Below, one piece after another: positions 8,477-22,325 of a DNA stretch of 64,000 nucleotides. Both the position numbers and the translations under genes were made by a program. Numbering within the stretch: the first letter of the stretch is position 1; each line of letters starts with the position of its first letter. Source of the stretch: Candidatus Chloroploca sp. Khr17 (GTDB lineage: Bacteria; Chloroflexota; Chloroflexia; Chloroflexales; Chloroflexaceae); assembly GCF_004138165.1 (NCBI RefSeq), contig NZ_RYFF01000019.1:37368-101367 (forward strand), read 5' to 3'. A model generated the notes under the pieces. That model was not told the origin of the DNA and searched no databases. It worked only from the letters and a program-made list of their open reading frames with translations.

Positions 8477-8611
8477 CAGCATAGCCCTGAAGAACCATCG
8501 GCGGAATGAGCCACTTCACAGCGGCAGTGGTCGCAGGTCACTCCCGGTTGGCCTGGCATCCGTCGGCAGCATGGTGGCAGATCACTGGTGTGTCACAATG
8601 GAAGGGAAGTT

Positions 8612-9865
8612 ATGCGCGTCGTTGCGATGATCATGGCTGGCGGGGAAGGCACCCGGCTCAGTGTGCTTTCTGAGAAACGTGCCAAACCATCAGTCCCCTT
8701 TGCTGGCAAGTATCGGATCATTGATTTCACCCTCTCGAACTGTGTCAATTCGGGCATTTTTGATGTTGGCGTCTTGACCCAGTATCGCCCGCACTCGCTC
8801 AACGACCATATCGGGATCGGCAAACCCTGGGATCTCGACCGCGCCCGCGGGGGTGTCCGTCTGCTTCAACCCTACCAGGGACGCAATGAGCAGAGTTGGT
8901 ACCGCGGAACGTCGGACGCGATCTATCAGAATCTGAACTTCATTACCGAGTGCCGCGCTGATCTGGTGCTTATCCTGTCGGGCGACCATATCTACAAGAT
9001 GGACTACAATGCGATTCTTGAAACGCACCGGCGTCATCGCGCCGATCTGACCGTTGGGGTCATGGATGTGCCCCTCGAAGAGACGGATCGTTTTGGCATT
9101 ATGACCGTGGATGAAGAGGGTTGCATTGTTGAGTTTAGTGAAAAACCCAAAGACCGCGATAAGGGCACCCTCGCCTCGATGGGCATCTATGTCTTCAATG
9201 CCGATGTCTTGATCAGTCGCCTCTCCGAAGGCCAAGAGAATCAGCCTCGCATTGATTTTGGCAAAAATGTCATCCCTGCGATGCTGGCCGAGGATCGCGT
9301 CTATGCCCATCGCTTCGATGGCTATTGGGTTGATGTCGGTACCATTCAGTCGTATTGGGAGACGAGTCTGCAATTGCTTGATCCCGCCCTCGATTTCGAT
9401 CTCTACGATCTCGACTGGTTGATCCGTACCCGCAGCGAAGAACGCCCTCCCGCCAAAATTGGGCCACAGGCCCAGGTCAATCAAGCCATTATCTGCAATG
9501 GGTGTACCATCCGCGGGACGGTGGAACGCTCGGTGCTCTCGCCAGGGGTCTATGTGTCGCCAGGCGCAATTGTGCGCGATAGCGTCGTGATGAATGACAC
9601 CTGGATTGGCCCCGGTGCCGTGCTTGACCGCGTGATTGTTGATAAGCAGGTCGTCGTGGGGGCCGGGGTGCATCTCGGCAGCGGGGACGATCTGACGGTG
9701 CCAAACCGCGCCCAACCCGATAAGATCAATACGGGCATTACCGTGGTTGGCAAGTCGTCCCATATTCCCCCAGGGACGATCGTCGGGCGCAATGTGGTGA
9801 TCAATGCCGATCGCGACGAGGCCCACTTCCCCGGGCGCGAGGTGGCATCCGGCGAAACGATTTAG
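8612..9865 (+). CDS. glgC: Glucose-1-phosphate adenylyltransferase (ADP-glucose pyrophosphorylase)
   Basis: The enzyme makes ADP-glucose from ATP and glucose-1-phosphate, the committed step of glycogen synthesis. Its 417 residues show the nucleotide-binding signature intact: 'AGGEGTRL' (9-16) and the '[12 protein letters not shown]' lysine K25. They also show '[10 protein letters not shown]' with the catalytic aspartate, 'EKPKD' for glucose-1-phosphate, and a C-terminal left-handed beta helix ('[17 protein letters not shown]'). The ATG at 8612 is preceded by GAAGGGAAG; an earlier in-frame ATG at 8588 would add eight unconserved residues. It is followed after 10 bases by its paralogue. Confidence 0.95.
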   Translation: MRVVAMIMAGGEGTRLSVLSEKRAKPSVPFAGKYRIIDFTLSNCVNSGIFDVGVLTQYRPHSLNDHIGIGKPWDLDRARGGVRLLQPYQGRNEQSWYRGTSDAIYQNLNFITECRADLVLILSGDHIYKMDYNAILETHRRHRADLTVGVMDVPLEETDRFGIMTVDEEGCIVEFSEKPKDRDKGTLASMGIYVFNADVLISRLSEGQENQPRIDFGKNVIPAMLAEDRVYAHRFDGYWVDVGTIQSYWETSLQLLDPALDFDLYDLDWLIRTRSEERPPAKIGPQAQVNQAIICNGCTIRGTVERSVLSPGVYVSPGAIVRDSVVMNDTWIGPGAVLDRVIVDKQVVVGAGVHLGSGDDLTVPNRAQPDKINTGITVVGKSSHIPPGTIVGRNVVINADRDEAHFPGREVASGETI

Positions 9866-9875
9866 GAGGAACTCT

Positions 9876-11117
9876 ATGCTGCGCACACTCGCGCTGATCC
9901 TCGCTGGCGGTGACTCGCCCGCGCTTTCGATCTTGACCGCTGAGCGCACCGAGGCTGCGGTGCCGTTCGCGGGCAAGTATCGCATTATTGATTTTACGCT
10001 CTCGAATTGTATCAATTCGAATATCTATAATGTCGGGGTGCTCACTCAGTATCGCCCCCGTTCACTCCACGCTCACCTCGGCGTTGGACGCCCGTGGGAT
10101 CTCGACCGCGCCCACGGCGGGCTCCGTGTGCTCCATCCTTCCCCTACCCCCGATGGCGGTGGTTGGCAACGTGGCACAGCTGATGCCGTTCGTTATAATC
10201 TCGATCTGATTGAAGATCAACAGGTTGATGCGGTGCTCTTGCTCGCCGGCGATCATATCTACAAGATGGATTACCGTCCGTTGCTCGATCTCCACAAAGA
10301 GCGTGAGGCCGATGTGACGATGGCTGTCCGTGGTGTCAGTCCGCACGAGGCCCGTCGTTATGGCATTGTCGCCGTCGGGGGCGATGGTCGCGTCGATCGC
10401 TTTGAGGAAAAGCCCCGCCGCGCGCAGTCAAACCTCGCTTCGATGGGCATCTATGTCTTCCGTAAGCAGTTTCTGCTCGATCTACTCAAGAATAGCCGTG
10501 ATAATGATTTTGGGCGCCATATTTTGCCCAACATTGTCACTCGCTGCAATGCCTATGCCTACCATTTCCAGGGTTACTGGGCTGATGTCGGCACGCTCCA
10601 GGCTTTCTATGAGGCGAATATGGCCCTGCTCGCCGAGTCGCCCGCGCTCGATCTCTATGATCCCGAGTGGGTCATCCATACCGCCAGTACCTATCGCCCC
10701 GGCGTCGAATTGGGCGCAACCGCGCAGGTCGAAAATGCCCTTTTGAGTGACGGCGCCCGTGTCTATGGCACTGTCGTGCGTTCGGTGCTGTCGCCTGGCG
10801 TCTATGTCGCCCCCGGTGCGGTGGTGCGCGACTCGGTCATTATGGGCGATGCCTGGATCGGCGAAGGAGCGGTGGTCGATCGCTGCATTATTGATGAGGA
10901 GGTTCGGATCGGCAAGGGCACGGTTGTTGGTGAAGGCAATGCGACGACGCCGAATCAACATGCCCCCGAACGGTTGAATACGGGCCTGACGTTGATTGGT
11001 AACCATACGCACGTCCCCGCAGGTCTGACGATTGGACGCAATGTCGCGATCAGCCCGCGCTTGGCTGCGCAGGCGTTTCCCAAAAACGGCACGGTGCCCA
11101 GTGGCGCGACCCTCTGA
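9876..11117 (+). CDS. GlgC paralogue lacking the triphosphate-binding loop (GlgD-like subunit)
   Basis: This 413-residue protein aligns end to end with the GlgC before it ('[17 protein letters not shown]', 'GDHIYKMDY', 'EEKPRR', beta-helix repeats). At the nucleotide loop it differs sharply: 'GGDSPAL' (11-17) replaces GGxGTRL, and the lysine-proline pair becomes E26-A27. The glucose-1-phosphate residues remain. In Firmicutes such a degenerate partner, GlgD, joins GlgC as a regulatory subunit; the same role here is inferred from the loop loss and tandem position. AGGAGGA lies 7 bases before the ATG at 9876. An independent sugar-nucleotide activity cannot be excluded. Confidence 0.85.
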   Translation: MLRTLALILAGGDSPALSILTAERTEAAVPFAGKYRIIDFTLSNCINSNIYNVGVLTQYRPRSLHAHLGVGRPWDLDRAHGGLRVLHPSPTPDGGGWQRGTADAVRYNLDLIEDQQVDAVLLLAGDHIYKMDYRPLLDLHKEREADVTMAVRGVSPHEARRYGIVAVGGDGRVDRFEEKPRRAQSNLASMGIYVFRKQFLLDLLKNSRDNDFGRHILPNIVTRCNAYAYHFQGYWADVGTLQAFYEANMALLAESPALDLYDPEWVIHTASTYRPGVELGATAQVENALLSDGARVYGTVVRSVLSPGVYVAPGAVVRDSVIMGDAWIGEGAVVDRCIIDEEVRIGKGTVVGEGNATTPNQHAPERLNTGLTLIGNHTHVPAGLTIGRNVAISPRLAAQAFPKNGTVPSGATL

Positions 11118-11118
11118 G

Positions 11119-12327
11119 ATGAATCTACCTGAGGTTACGGTTGAGGCAAGCCTGCGGGGCCGCCTCGCCCAGGGGCATCCCTGGGTCTATCGCAATCATG
11201 TGCGCGGCGGCGACCGCTTGCCTTCGGGTACCTGGGTGCAGGTACGCTGTGGCAATCTGTTGGCCTATGGCCTCTGGGATGCGCAGAGCGCGATTGCTCT
11301 GCGCATCTTTAGCCTCGCGGCTTGCCCCGATGCCGCATGGATCGCCGATCGCGTCTGGGACGCCTGGGCGTTGCGTGCGCCGCTCCGCGAACAGAGCGCA
11401 ACCACCGCCTATCGCTGGATCTATGGCGAAGGCGATGGCTTGCCCGGCCTCGTCGCCGATCGCTATGGCGATTATGTCGTGCTCCAAACCTATGCCGAAA
11501 GTGTCCAGACGGTTGTTCCGTTCGTCGTGGCGGCCCTGCTCACGTGTGATCGTGACCTGCGTGGCATTGTGTTACGTGAACGCGTGCCAGAGGATGGCAC
11601 TGATGAGCCATCCTCGGTTCCCGATCAACCCCATCGAGTACGCCTGCTCTGGGGCGAGATGCCACCAGAGGAACTGGTGGTGCAAGAACACGGCCTCTTT
11701 CTCTACGCCAATCTCTTGCGTGGGCAGAAGACCGGGCTCTTTCTCGATCATCGCGAAAATCGCCGTCTGGTCGAGACCCTCGCGAGTGGGCGCGAGGTCT
11801 TGAACTGTTTTGCCTATACCGGGGCCTTCTCACTCTATGCGCTGCGTGGTGGGGCCGCCAGGGTCGTCAGTGCCGATAGTGGACACGGCCTCGCCGAGGC
11901 CGCCGAGGCCAATCTCGCCCTCAATGGGATGGCATCCTCAAACCATCATTTTGTTACCGAAGATTGTTTTGCCCTCCTCGATCGCTATGCCAAAACGCGC
12001 CAGTTGTTCCAGGTGCTTATTCTTGACCCTCCGAGTTTCGCCCGCCAGAAGAGTAGTGTACACGCAGCCTCACGAGCCTATACGCGCCTCAATAGTCTGG
12101 CCCTCCGCTGCCTTGAACCCGGAGGCTTGCTGGTCTCAGCCAGTTGTACCAGCCAGATGAGCCCTGAACATTTCCGGAACATGCTCGCCGAAGCGGCGAT
12201 GCAAACCCGAACACGCCTGCAAATCCTCTACGAGACCGGCCAACCACTCGACCATCCCGTCCCGGCTGGGTTCCCAGAAGGGCGTTACCTGAAGTTTGTC
12301 GTGGCTCGCGCCTTGCCTATATCCTGA
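11119..12327 (+). CDS. Class I SAM-dependent 23S rRNA methyltransferase, RlmI-like
   Basis: The 402-residue protein starts with a PUA-like domain ('GHPWVYRNHV..GDRLPSGTWVQV') and continues with an EEHEE-type linker region and a Rossmann methyltransferase: 'VLNCFAYTGAFSLYALRGGA' for SAM binding and 'LILDPPSFAR' as the catalytic DPP-F motif, followed by 'LVSASCTSQM'. This layout is that of RlmI/YccW-type m5C methyltransferases. The start lies one base after the stop of the GlgD-like gene, so the three genes 8612-12327 form one unit even though the role differs. Confidence 0.88.
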   Translation: MNLPEVTVEASLRGRLAQGHPWVYRNHVRGGDRLPSGTWVQVRCGNLLAYGLWDAQSAIALRIFSLAACPDAAWIADRVWDAWALRAPLREQSATTAYRWIYGEGDGLPGLVADRYGDYVVLQTYAESVQTVVPFVVAALLTCDRDLRGIVLRERVPEDGTDEPSSVPDQPHRVRLLWGEMPPEELVVQEHGLFLYANLLRGQKTGLFLDHRENRRLVETLASGREVLNCFAYTGAFSLYALRGGAARVVSADSGHGLAEAAEANLALNGMASSNHHFVTEDCFALLDRYAKTRQLFQVLILDPPSFARQKSSVHAASRAYTRLNSLALRCLEPGGLLVSASCTSQMSPEHFRNMLAEAAMQTRTRLQILYETGQPLDHPVPAGFPEGRYLKFVVARALPIS

Positions 12328-12344
12328 AAAGGTTCGCTCACGCC

Positions 12345-12373
12345 TTGTGATACCGACACAAGGGTGCTATAAT
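12345..12373 (+). promoter_or_regulatory. Sigma70-type promoter giving a near-leaderless message
   Basis: TTGTGA (12345-12350), a 17-base spacer and TATAAT (12368-12373) match the consensus well. The expected start point near 12380 is only about four bases before the ATG at 12384, and no ribosome-binding site is seen. Confidence 0.65.
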
Positions 12374-12383
12374 TCCCTATGCT

Positions 12384-13598
12384 ATGCACGTGCTCCAGAT
12401 TGCGTGGGAGTATCCTCCCTATATCATTGGCGGCCTCGGGCGCCACGTCGCTGAACTCGTACCTGCCCTTGCCGCTCATGGGGTTCAGGTCACGGTGCTT
12501 GCCCCACGGTTGAGTGGGGGGTCACTCAACGAGACAGATCAGGGGATTATCATTCATCGGGTTGAGGTTCCCGAGATGCCGCGGGCTGATTTCCCTGGCT
12601 TTGTCGCCCATACCAATCAGTTGCTGATCAAGGCGGCGCTCGCGTTGCAGCCCTCCGCCGGACGCTTTGATCTCATCCATGCTCACGATTGGTTGGCCGC
12701 CGACGTCGGGACAGTCCTCAAACATCACTGGAAGATCCCCCTTGTCGCCACGATTCACGCGACGGAACGAGGTCGTGGGCGTGGCGGCCTCCATAGCCTC
12801 GCGGCCCATCGGATCAATGACCTGGAATGGCACCTCTCGTACGAGGCATGGCGGCTCATTGTCTGTTCCCATTTTATGGCCCGTCAGGTGCAAGACTATT
12901 TTCAGACCCCTGCCGATAAAATTGATATTGTGCCCAATGGGGTAAATATCGGTCGTTCTCCGTTTAATGATGCGGAACACTGGCTTGAGTTTCGTCGTCG
13001 CTATGTTGCCGATAATGAACGAATGGTGTTTCATGTCGGGCGCATTGTCTTTGAAAAGGGGCTCCATACGCTGCTTGATGCCTGGCCCACTATTAGCCGT
13101 CGCCTTTTGGCGCGACTGGTCATTGCAGGTACGGGTGATTATCTTGAAGCGTTGAAGGCCCGTGCCGCCGCCCTCGGCATCGGATCGACCGTGCGCTTTG
13201 CTGGGTTTATTACGAATGAAGATCGCGACCGGCTCTATCATGCAGCCGATCTGGCGATCTTTCCGTCACTCTATGAACCGTTTGGGATTGTGGCGCTTGA
13301 GGCCCTCGCCAATGCCTGTCCGCTGATTGTCAGTGATGCAGGTGGCCTCGCCGAAGTGGTACAACACGGCATTACCGGCCTGATTGTGCCCGCTGACAAC
13401 CCCGGTGCGCTGGCTGATGCGGTGATTGCGACCCTCGATCGACCTGAGATCGCACGTGCGCGTGCGGGGGCTGCACTCAATGAGATCCGCGACTTTTATA
13501 CCTGGTCACGCATTGCATGGCTGACCTTTGCGGTCTATCGGCAGGTTTTGAACGAATGGGATACAACGTCATGGGGAAAGGAGTTGCCTATGACGTAA
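12384..13598 (+). CDS. GT4/GT5-like glycosyltransferase, probable glycogen synthase
   Basis: This 404-residue GT-B enzyme starts with the acceptor-side loop 'WEYPPYIIGGLGRHVAELVPALA', typical of starch/glycogen-synthase-like members (the K-x-G-G loop is I-G-G-L here). It carries the donor-site pattern 'FPSLYEPFGIVALEALA', with the E-x7-E pair, near residues 294-310. 'AHDWLAADVG' and 'GRIVFEKGLHTLLDAW' are also characteristic. Placement next to two GlgC-type genes makes an ADP-glucose-dependent alpha-1,4-glucan synthase the best guess; another hexosyltransferase remains possible. The next gene follows after 13 bases. Confidence 0.85.
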   Translation: MHVLQIAWEYPPYIIGGLGRHVAELVPALAAHGVQVTVLAPRLSGGSLNETDQGIIIHRVEVPEMPRADFPGFVAHTNQLLIKAALALQPSAGRFDLIHAHDWLAADVGTVLKHHWKIPLVATIHATERGRGRGGLHSLAAHRINDLEWHLSYEAWRLIVCSHFMARQVQDYFQTPADKIDIVPNGVNIGRSPFNDAEHWLEFRRRYVADNERMVFHVGRIVFEKGLHTLLDAWPTISRRLLARLVIAGTGDYLEALKARAAALGIGSTVRFAGFITNEDRDRLYHAADLAIFPSLYEPFGIVALEALANACPLIVSDAGGLAEVVQHGITGLIVPADNPGALADAVIATLDRPEIARARAGAALNEIRDFYTWSRIAWLTFAVYRQVLNEWDTTSWGKELPMT

Positions 13599-13611
13599 AG
13601 GATATTGTGCA

Positions 13612-15387
13612 ATGAAGCATACTGAACTCCTCGCGCAGGCCATCCTGGCTGCCCACGACGGCCAGATCGATGAAGCGAAAACACGCTTCCTCACCCTGCT
13701 TGAGACCGATGAACAGAACGAACAGGCATGGCTCTGGCTCGCGAAACTGGTTGATGAACCTGAAGAACGCCGGATTTGCCTCGAAAATGTCTTGATGATC
13801 AATCCAGCCAATGCCTATGCCCAGCGCAATCTGGCCGCTCTCCAGGGCAAGACGGCCCTTCCCCCTTGGATTGAAGCTGAACCAGATACCGCCTCGGCTC
13901 AATGGCTTGATCTCATGCTCTCTGATGTCAATCAGCGCTTGCCTGATTGGCTTGTTGACCAGAAGCTTGCGCCTCAGTCAGTTCAGGTTGATCAGGGGCC
14001 ACGCCTTCCCAGCGCTCGGGTCGAGGAGCCGTCACACCCCAGAGAGGCCCGCCCTCTATCTCACCCCGACCACGATGAGACGCAGCCTTTTCAGCCTGAC
14101 CGTGAGTTGCTCGAGGTGTTCCCCGCTTGGTTGACGAGCGAGCAACTTACGACAACACCAATGGGTCAACGAACGACCCGTGATCATTCAGCACCCTTGG
14201 CCAGCCAGCAAGAACAACTCGCCGCATGGCTAGAGACCCTTGTCCCTGAGCCGCAAGGCCCCGTTGCAACTGATCCAGAACCCGAGCCTACGCCGCAGGC
14301 CCAGGCACTTCGCGCACCAAAGACGCCCGCTGGAGCAGATCCATTTGCCCCACGTCTAAGGAACGGTCACGTCGACGATATCTTTGTCTCTACTCCGGTC
14401 TCGTCCGAACATCCGCCAGCCGCTGCCTCTCCGGTGACGAATGATAATCGCCCGATTGTGCTGCTACCAGCACCATCTTCGTTCTTGAGCATCCCCTCTA
14501 GACAGACTGCGATGGAAGAAAAAGATGCTGAAGAACCATGTCCTTTTTGTGGGGCTACTACCCGACTTACCGATCGCGCCTGTCCATCATGCAACACAAA
14601 CCTCATGATTCGGGAACGGCCCGAGACACGACGCTCAGTGGCGCTCAATTTTTTGATTGCAATGTATAGTGTTAATACCTTGCTTGTGATTGGTCAGGCC
14701 GTTTTGACGATGCTCTCAATTCTGATCATTGTGCTGCAGGCAGGCTTGGCTGAACAGGAACTTCCGGTTATCAATACGATCCCAATGGTTGCCAGGTTTC
14801 TCTTTACTGCGCTTACCCTTGGGATCATGATCGGGTTGTGGCGCAAACGCGCCTGGGCCTATCTGTTGCATGTGGTTGGTACCGGCCTGGTTATTGCGAG
14901 CATCCTCGGCATGCTCGTCAGCACCAAGATGAGCTTTATGAGCGATGTTCTGCCACTCCTTGGGCTGGCACATGCTGAGGTAGCCGGATCGTTCGGCGGG
15001 CTTGGCTTCATTGTGACGCTCGTGGCGCTGACGCTCATCAGTTATGGCAATTTTTTTGGACGGCGTGTACGCATGACCACCACAGGTTTGATGACGAGTA
15101 GCGATGCCTATAACCTCGGTCTGCTCTATCGTGATAATGGCATGTGGTTTATGGCGGCCCACGCCTGGGAACGTGCTGTGATGCAGAACCCCCGCGATCC
15201 AGAGGTGCGCCGTGCACTCGGCCTTGCCTATGCCCAAATTAAGCTTTATGATGCAGCTATTGATATCCTCAAAACAGCCATTGCGCTTGATCCAGAGAAT
15301 AAACAGGTACGTGGCGATCTTGATCTGGTGACGCGTCTGGCGAACAAGGCGAAGCATGAACCTTTCAGCATGACCAGACCGCAATGA
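13612..15387 (+). CDS. TPR / zinc-ribbon / multi-TM protein, paralogue 1
   Basis: The function of this 591-residue protein is unknown. The N-terminal ~75 residues form a TPR-like domain ('NEQAWLWLAKLVDEPEERRICLENVLMINPANAYA'-type, quoted only in part). A long proline-rich linker (80-300) carries short W-L motifs: 'LPDWLVD', 'FPAWLTS', 'LAAWLETL'. A four-cysteine zinc ribbon starts at C310 ('CPFCGATTR'...'CPSCNTN'). Four or five hydrophobic segments (about 345-490) and a C-terminal TPR pair ('NPRDPEVRRALGLAYAQI', 'DPENKQVRGDL') follow. It resembles the 15556 gene throughout, so the pair arose by duplication. The TPRs and ribbon suggest a membrane-anchored protein-interaction platform (inferred). 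Confidence 0.85.
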   Translation: MKHTELLAQAILAAHDGQIDEAKTRFLTLLETDEQNEQAWLWLAKLVDEPEERRICLENVLMINPANAYAQRNLAALQGKTALPPWIEAEPDTASAQWLDLMLSDVNQRLPDWLVDQKLAPQSVQVDQGPRLPSARVEEPSHPREARPLSHPDHDETQPFQPDRELLEVFPAWLTSEQLTTTPMGQRTTRDHSAPLASQQEQLAAWLETLVPEPQGPVATDPEPEPTPQAQALRAPKTPAGADPFAPRLRNGHVDDIFVSTPVSSEHPPAAASPVTNDNRPIVLLPAPSSFLSIPSRQTAMEEKDAEEPCPFCGATTRLTDRACPSCNTNLMIRERPETRRSVALNFLIAMYSVNTLLVIGQAVLTMLSILIIVLQAGLAEQELPVINTIPMVARFLFTALTLGIMIGLWRKRAWAYLLHVVGTGLVIASILGMLVSTKMSFMSDVLPLLGLAHAEVAGSFGGLGFIVTLVALTLISYGNFFGRRVRMTTTGLMTSSDAYNLGLLYRDNGMWFMAAHAWERAVMQNPRDPEVRRALGLAYAQIKLYDAAIDILKTAIALDPENKQVRGDLDLVTRLANKAKHEPFSMTRPQ

Positions 15388-15390
15388 GTA

Positions 15391-15489
15391 GTCTGTAACC
15401 TAAGTTTTCTGGTCTTCTGGAGTGCCGACTTTAGCCGACTGAAGCCGGCACTCCCTTCGGCAGCAAAACAGAAAACTTAAGTTACAGAC
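15391..15489. repeat. Inverted-repeat element of the GTCTGTAAC family
   Basis: Ends 15391-15411 and 15469-15489 are 21-base inverted repeats with one mismatch, reading GTCTGTAAC...TTTTCTG inward. The centre holds an imperfect GGAGTGCCGACTTTAGCC palindrome. CAATGAG occurs on both sides (15382-15388 and 15490-15496), and the left copy contains the stop codon of the gene before. The same end sequence occurs at 22555, 40062 and 53604. Confidence 0.75.
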
Positions 15490-15555
15490 CAATGAGGGCG
15501 GAAAACTTCGTTCACCCCCTCTGAAGTAGGTATCAATAGATGAGGAAGTGCCTCA

Positions 15556-19899
<4,344 letters not shown>

Positions 19900-19904
19900 T
19901 TATT

Positions 19905-19932
19905 GGTATAGCACTGCTAGCTGGGTTGTAAA
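19905..19932 (-). promoter_or_regulatory. Candidate promoter for ligA
   Basis: On the minus strand TTTACA (19927-19932), a 16-base spacer and TATACC (19905-19910) lie about 20-45 bases upstream of the ligA start. Confidence 0.45.
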
Positions 19933-19934
19933 CA

Positions 19935-19970
19935 GGAGTGCTGGCTTTAGCCGGCTAAAGCCAGCACTCC
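19935..19970. repeat. 36-bp perfect palindrome (GGAGTGCTGGCTTTAGCC family)
   Basis: The 36 bases read identically on both strands. The element belongs to a family seen also, with changes, at 15419, 27791, 32070 and 32943. It lies between the divergent ligA and CPBP genes. Confidence 0.8.
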
Positions 19971-20143
19971 TCAGCCGCACATTGTCTAGGACTGCTCTAT
20001 TATAGTGCGAAAGCTCTACTAGTCTACACCAAAACCTATACCCCGGATGGGGATAAACTGGTGCGTAAGACTGATGCCATTGTTCGTCTGCATGATCTAT
20101 GATACATCTAGTCTGAACTGAAAGTGAAGGGACACTCTACCTC

Positions 20144-21103
20144 ATGCAAACCGCAAAATACCCGCTTGATCTGAAAGGGATCGTGAGCTTTCTTCTGCTC
20201 GCCAACGGCCTCGGCTGGCTTGTGGTCAGCCCGCTCTGGCTCAGTGGACAAGGCTTGCAGCATCCGCTCGTTGGGCTCATCCTGCCGGCTCTGATGTTCA
20301 CGCCGGCCCTTGCGACGTTGATTGTTACCAGGTGGATCAGCCGCCCCCCTGAGGGCATGCGGACTGCCACTGGTCTGCGCCTGGGCAAAGGCTACCGCTG
20401 GGGCTGGTATTGGCTCTTTGCATGGGTTGGCATTACTCTGATGATCTTTGCCAGCCCTTTTGTCGCTGCACTCTTTGGCGTCTATCAACTCGATGTACAG
20501 ACATTTTCCGGGTTTGCCGCCAATGTTGAGCAGGCCGGCGGGCTACCCGCAGGCATGTCGATCCAGACGATCGTGCTGATCCAGCTTGCGACCGTATTGA
20601 TTGCGCCGATCCTCAACGGGCTCTTCACCTTTGGCGAAGAATGGGGCTGGCGCGGCTATCTGCTCCCCCAACTCTTGCCCCTCGGCCAGTGGCCTGCCCT
20701 GCTGATCAGCGGGGTGATCTGGGGACTCTGGCATGCCCCGGTCATCCTGCTTGGCTACAACTACCCCGATCATCTCGCCACCGGCTGGCTCATGATGGTC
20801 GCGATGACGACGGTCTGGGGCATTCTGCTTGGCTGGACACGCCTGGCAACGGGGAGCGTCTGGCCTGCGGTGATTGGACACGGTGCGCTCAACGGGGCAG
20901 CTGGCATTGTCTTCTTGCTGCACGCCGAAGGGACAACCTTTGATACCGCCCTCGTTGGCGTCACCGGGGTCACTGGCTGGATCATCCCCCTGCTCTTCAT
21001 CGGGGTGCTGATCCTGACCAAACAACTGCCGGTACGCCATGCGCCCGATGAGGCACGTATGACAGCAGAACCAGCACTCACGGTGACTCAGGCAGCCGCA
21101 TAG
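20144..21103 (+). CDS. CPBP-family intramembrane glutamic protease
   Basis: The 319-residue protein has about eight hydrophobic segments and the CPBP/Abi (CAAX protease-like) motifs: 'EEWGWRGYLLPQL' with E165-E166 and R170, and 'SGVIWGLWHAPVIL' with H197, the catalytic histidine. A third motif ('IGHGALNGAAG') follows near residue 245. Family members cleave within the membrane or act in bacteriocin immunity; the substrate here is unknown. The gene is alone and its last 16 bases overlap the end of the opposing glycosyltransferase gene. Confidence 0.88.
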   Translation: MQTAKYPLDLKGIVSFLLLANGLGWLVVSPLWLSGQGLQHPLVGLILPALMFTPALATLIVTRWISRPPEGMRTATGLRLGKGYRWGWYWLFAWVGITLMIFASPFVAALFGVYQLDVQTFSGFAANVEQAGGLPAGMSIQTIVLIQLATVLIAPILNGLFTFGEEWGWRGYLLPQLLPLGQWPALLISGVIWGLWHAPVILLGYNYPDHLATGWLMMVAMTTVWGILLGWTRLATGSVWPAVIGHGALNGAAGIVFLLHAEGTTFDTALVGVTGVTGWIIPLLFIGVLILTKQLPVRHAPDEARMTAEPALTVTQAAA

Positions 21104-22248
21104 ATCGCATCGTGCTGGGCGGCAATGGTTGACCAGTCGAAACTGGTTGCCAGCTGCCGCCCTGCCGCAGCCAGGCTGGCCTGTAAGGGCGCATCGCTTG
21201 CCAGGCGACGCAACGCTTCAGCGAGCGCCGGCGCATCGCCAGGCGGCACAAAGAGCACCGCTTCGCGCAGCAGGGTCGCCGTCGCTGCGTCGGCTGGGGT
21301 CGTCGTAATGACAGGGCAGCCATGCGTAAGCGCCGCCAGCAGGCTTCCCCGGCGGAACGAGGCCCCATCGGCAAAAGGCAGCGCCATGCAATCAGCACTC
21401 AACAGGTGCGCCGAGACAAACTCGTTGGTGACATGACCGGTAAGAATAGTTCGCCGCGCAAACTCTTTCTGACTCACCCGTGTGCGCAGCGCCGAAGCAT
21501 AGGTCACATCCTGGGGCGCCGTCGCCGCGCCGCCAATCATGATCAAGCGCCAGGGCAGTTCAGATCCTTCGAGGGCATCGAGGATGAGATGCGCCCCTTT
21601 GGTGGGTGAGAGCAACCCAAAAAAGGCGACGACAAATTCATCAGGCCTGATGCCCAGCATCGCACGCCACTCTTCACGCAAGAAAGCCTGCGGCGGCGCA
21701 ACCGCCATATTCGAGCCAAGCGGAATATGCGCTGCCCGATAGCGGGCCAGCGCCTGCGCATCGGCACTGGTGGTCGCAATGACTGTGTCGGCATCAGCCG
21801 CGAGCCGATGATGCACCCAATCGCGCAACGGGCCAGCTTTGGGCAGCAGGTAGGGGCGCAAGAGATCGTGAAAGGTGACCGCAACGCGCAACCGGGGGCG
21901 CAGCCCCCGCAGACGCCAGGGCAACAGATTGATGCCGGCTTGCATCCCATAGGCCCCCGTCTGATACTGAATATGCAGCCAGTCGGGGCGCAGCACATCA
22001 AGCGCCGCAATGAGGGCAGGCCAGCAGCGGGCCGACCAGTCGAGCCCTGTTCCCGCCGCCGTCAGGACTTCGCGCTGATGGCCCTCCGCGACCCGATAGA
22101 GCACGAGCAAGCCCCCTTCAATGGTCAGCACCGTGACGGTATAGCCACGGGCATCAAGGGCCTGCGCAAGGCACCGGGTATAATCACCAACGCCCCCCGG
22201 TACCGGTGGATACTCGCCAGTCAACAAGAGAATGCTGCGCGCCTGCAT
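21088..22248 (-). CDS. GT4-family glycosyltransferase
   Basis: The 386-residue GT-B protein opens with 'GEYPPVPGGVGDYTRCLAQALDARGY', the classical N-terminal loop of GT4 enzymes. In the donor domain it shows 'FFGLLSPTKGAHLILDAL', and then a region around 'LPFADGASFRRGSLLAALTHG', where the usual E-x7-E pair is replaced, so the retaining-site pattern is atypical. The donor and acceptor sugars are unknown; lipid or wall glycosylation is likely. The ATG at 22248 is preferred to one at 22326, because GAGAGGA precedes it and the upstream codons enter a repeat. Confidence 0.8.
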   Translation of the reverse strand: MQARSILLLTGEYPPVPGGVGDYTRCLAQALDARGYTVTVLTIEGGLLVLYRVAEGHQREVLTAAGTGLDWSARCWPALIAALDVLRPDWLHIQYQTGAYGMQAGINLLPWRLRGLRPRLRVAVTFHDLLRPYLLPKAGPLRDWVHHRLAADADTVIATTSADAQALARYRAAHIPLGSNMAVAPPQAFLREEWRAMLGIRPDEFVVAFFGLLSPTKGAHLILDALEGSELPWRLIMIGGAATAPQDVTYASALRTRVSQKEFARRTILTGHVTNEFVSAHLLSADCMALPFADGASFRRGSLLAALTHGCPVITTTPADAATATLLREAVLFVPPGDAPALAEALRRLASDAPLQASLAAAGRQLATSFDWSTIAAQHDAIYAAA

Positions 22249-22325
22249 AGCTATCGTCCTCTCAATGTGCCATTCATCCAGCCATACGCTTAACGGCGTC
22301 GCCAACGACGCACCTTCATTAAACA

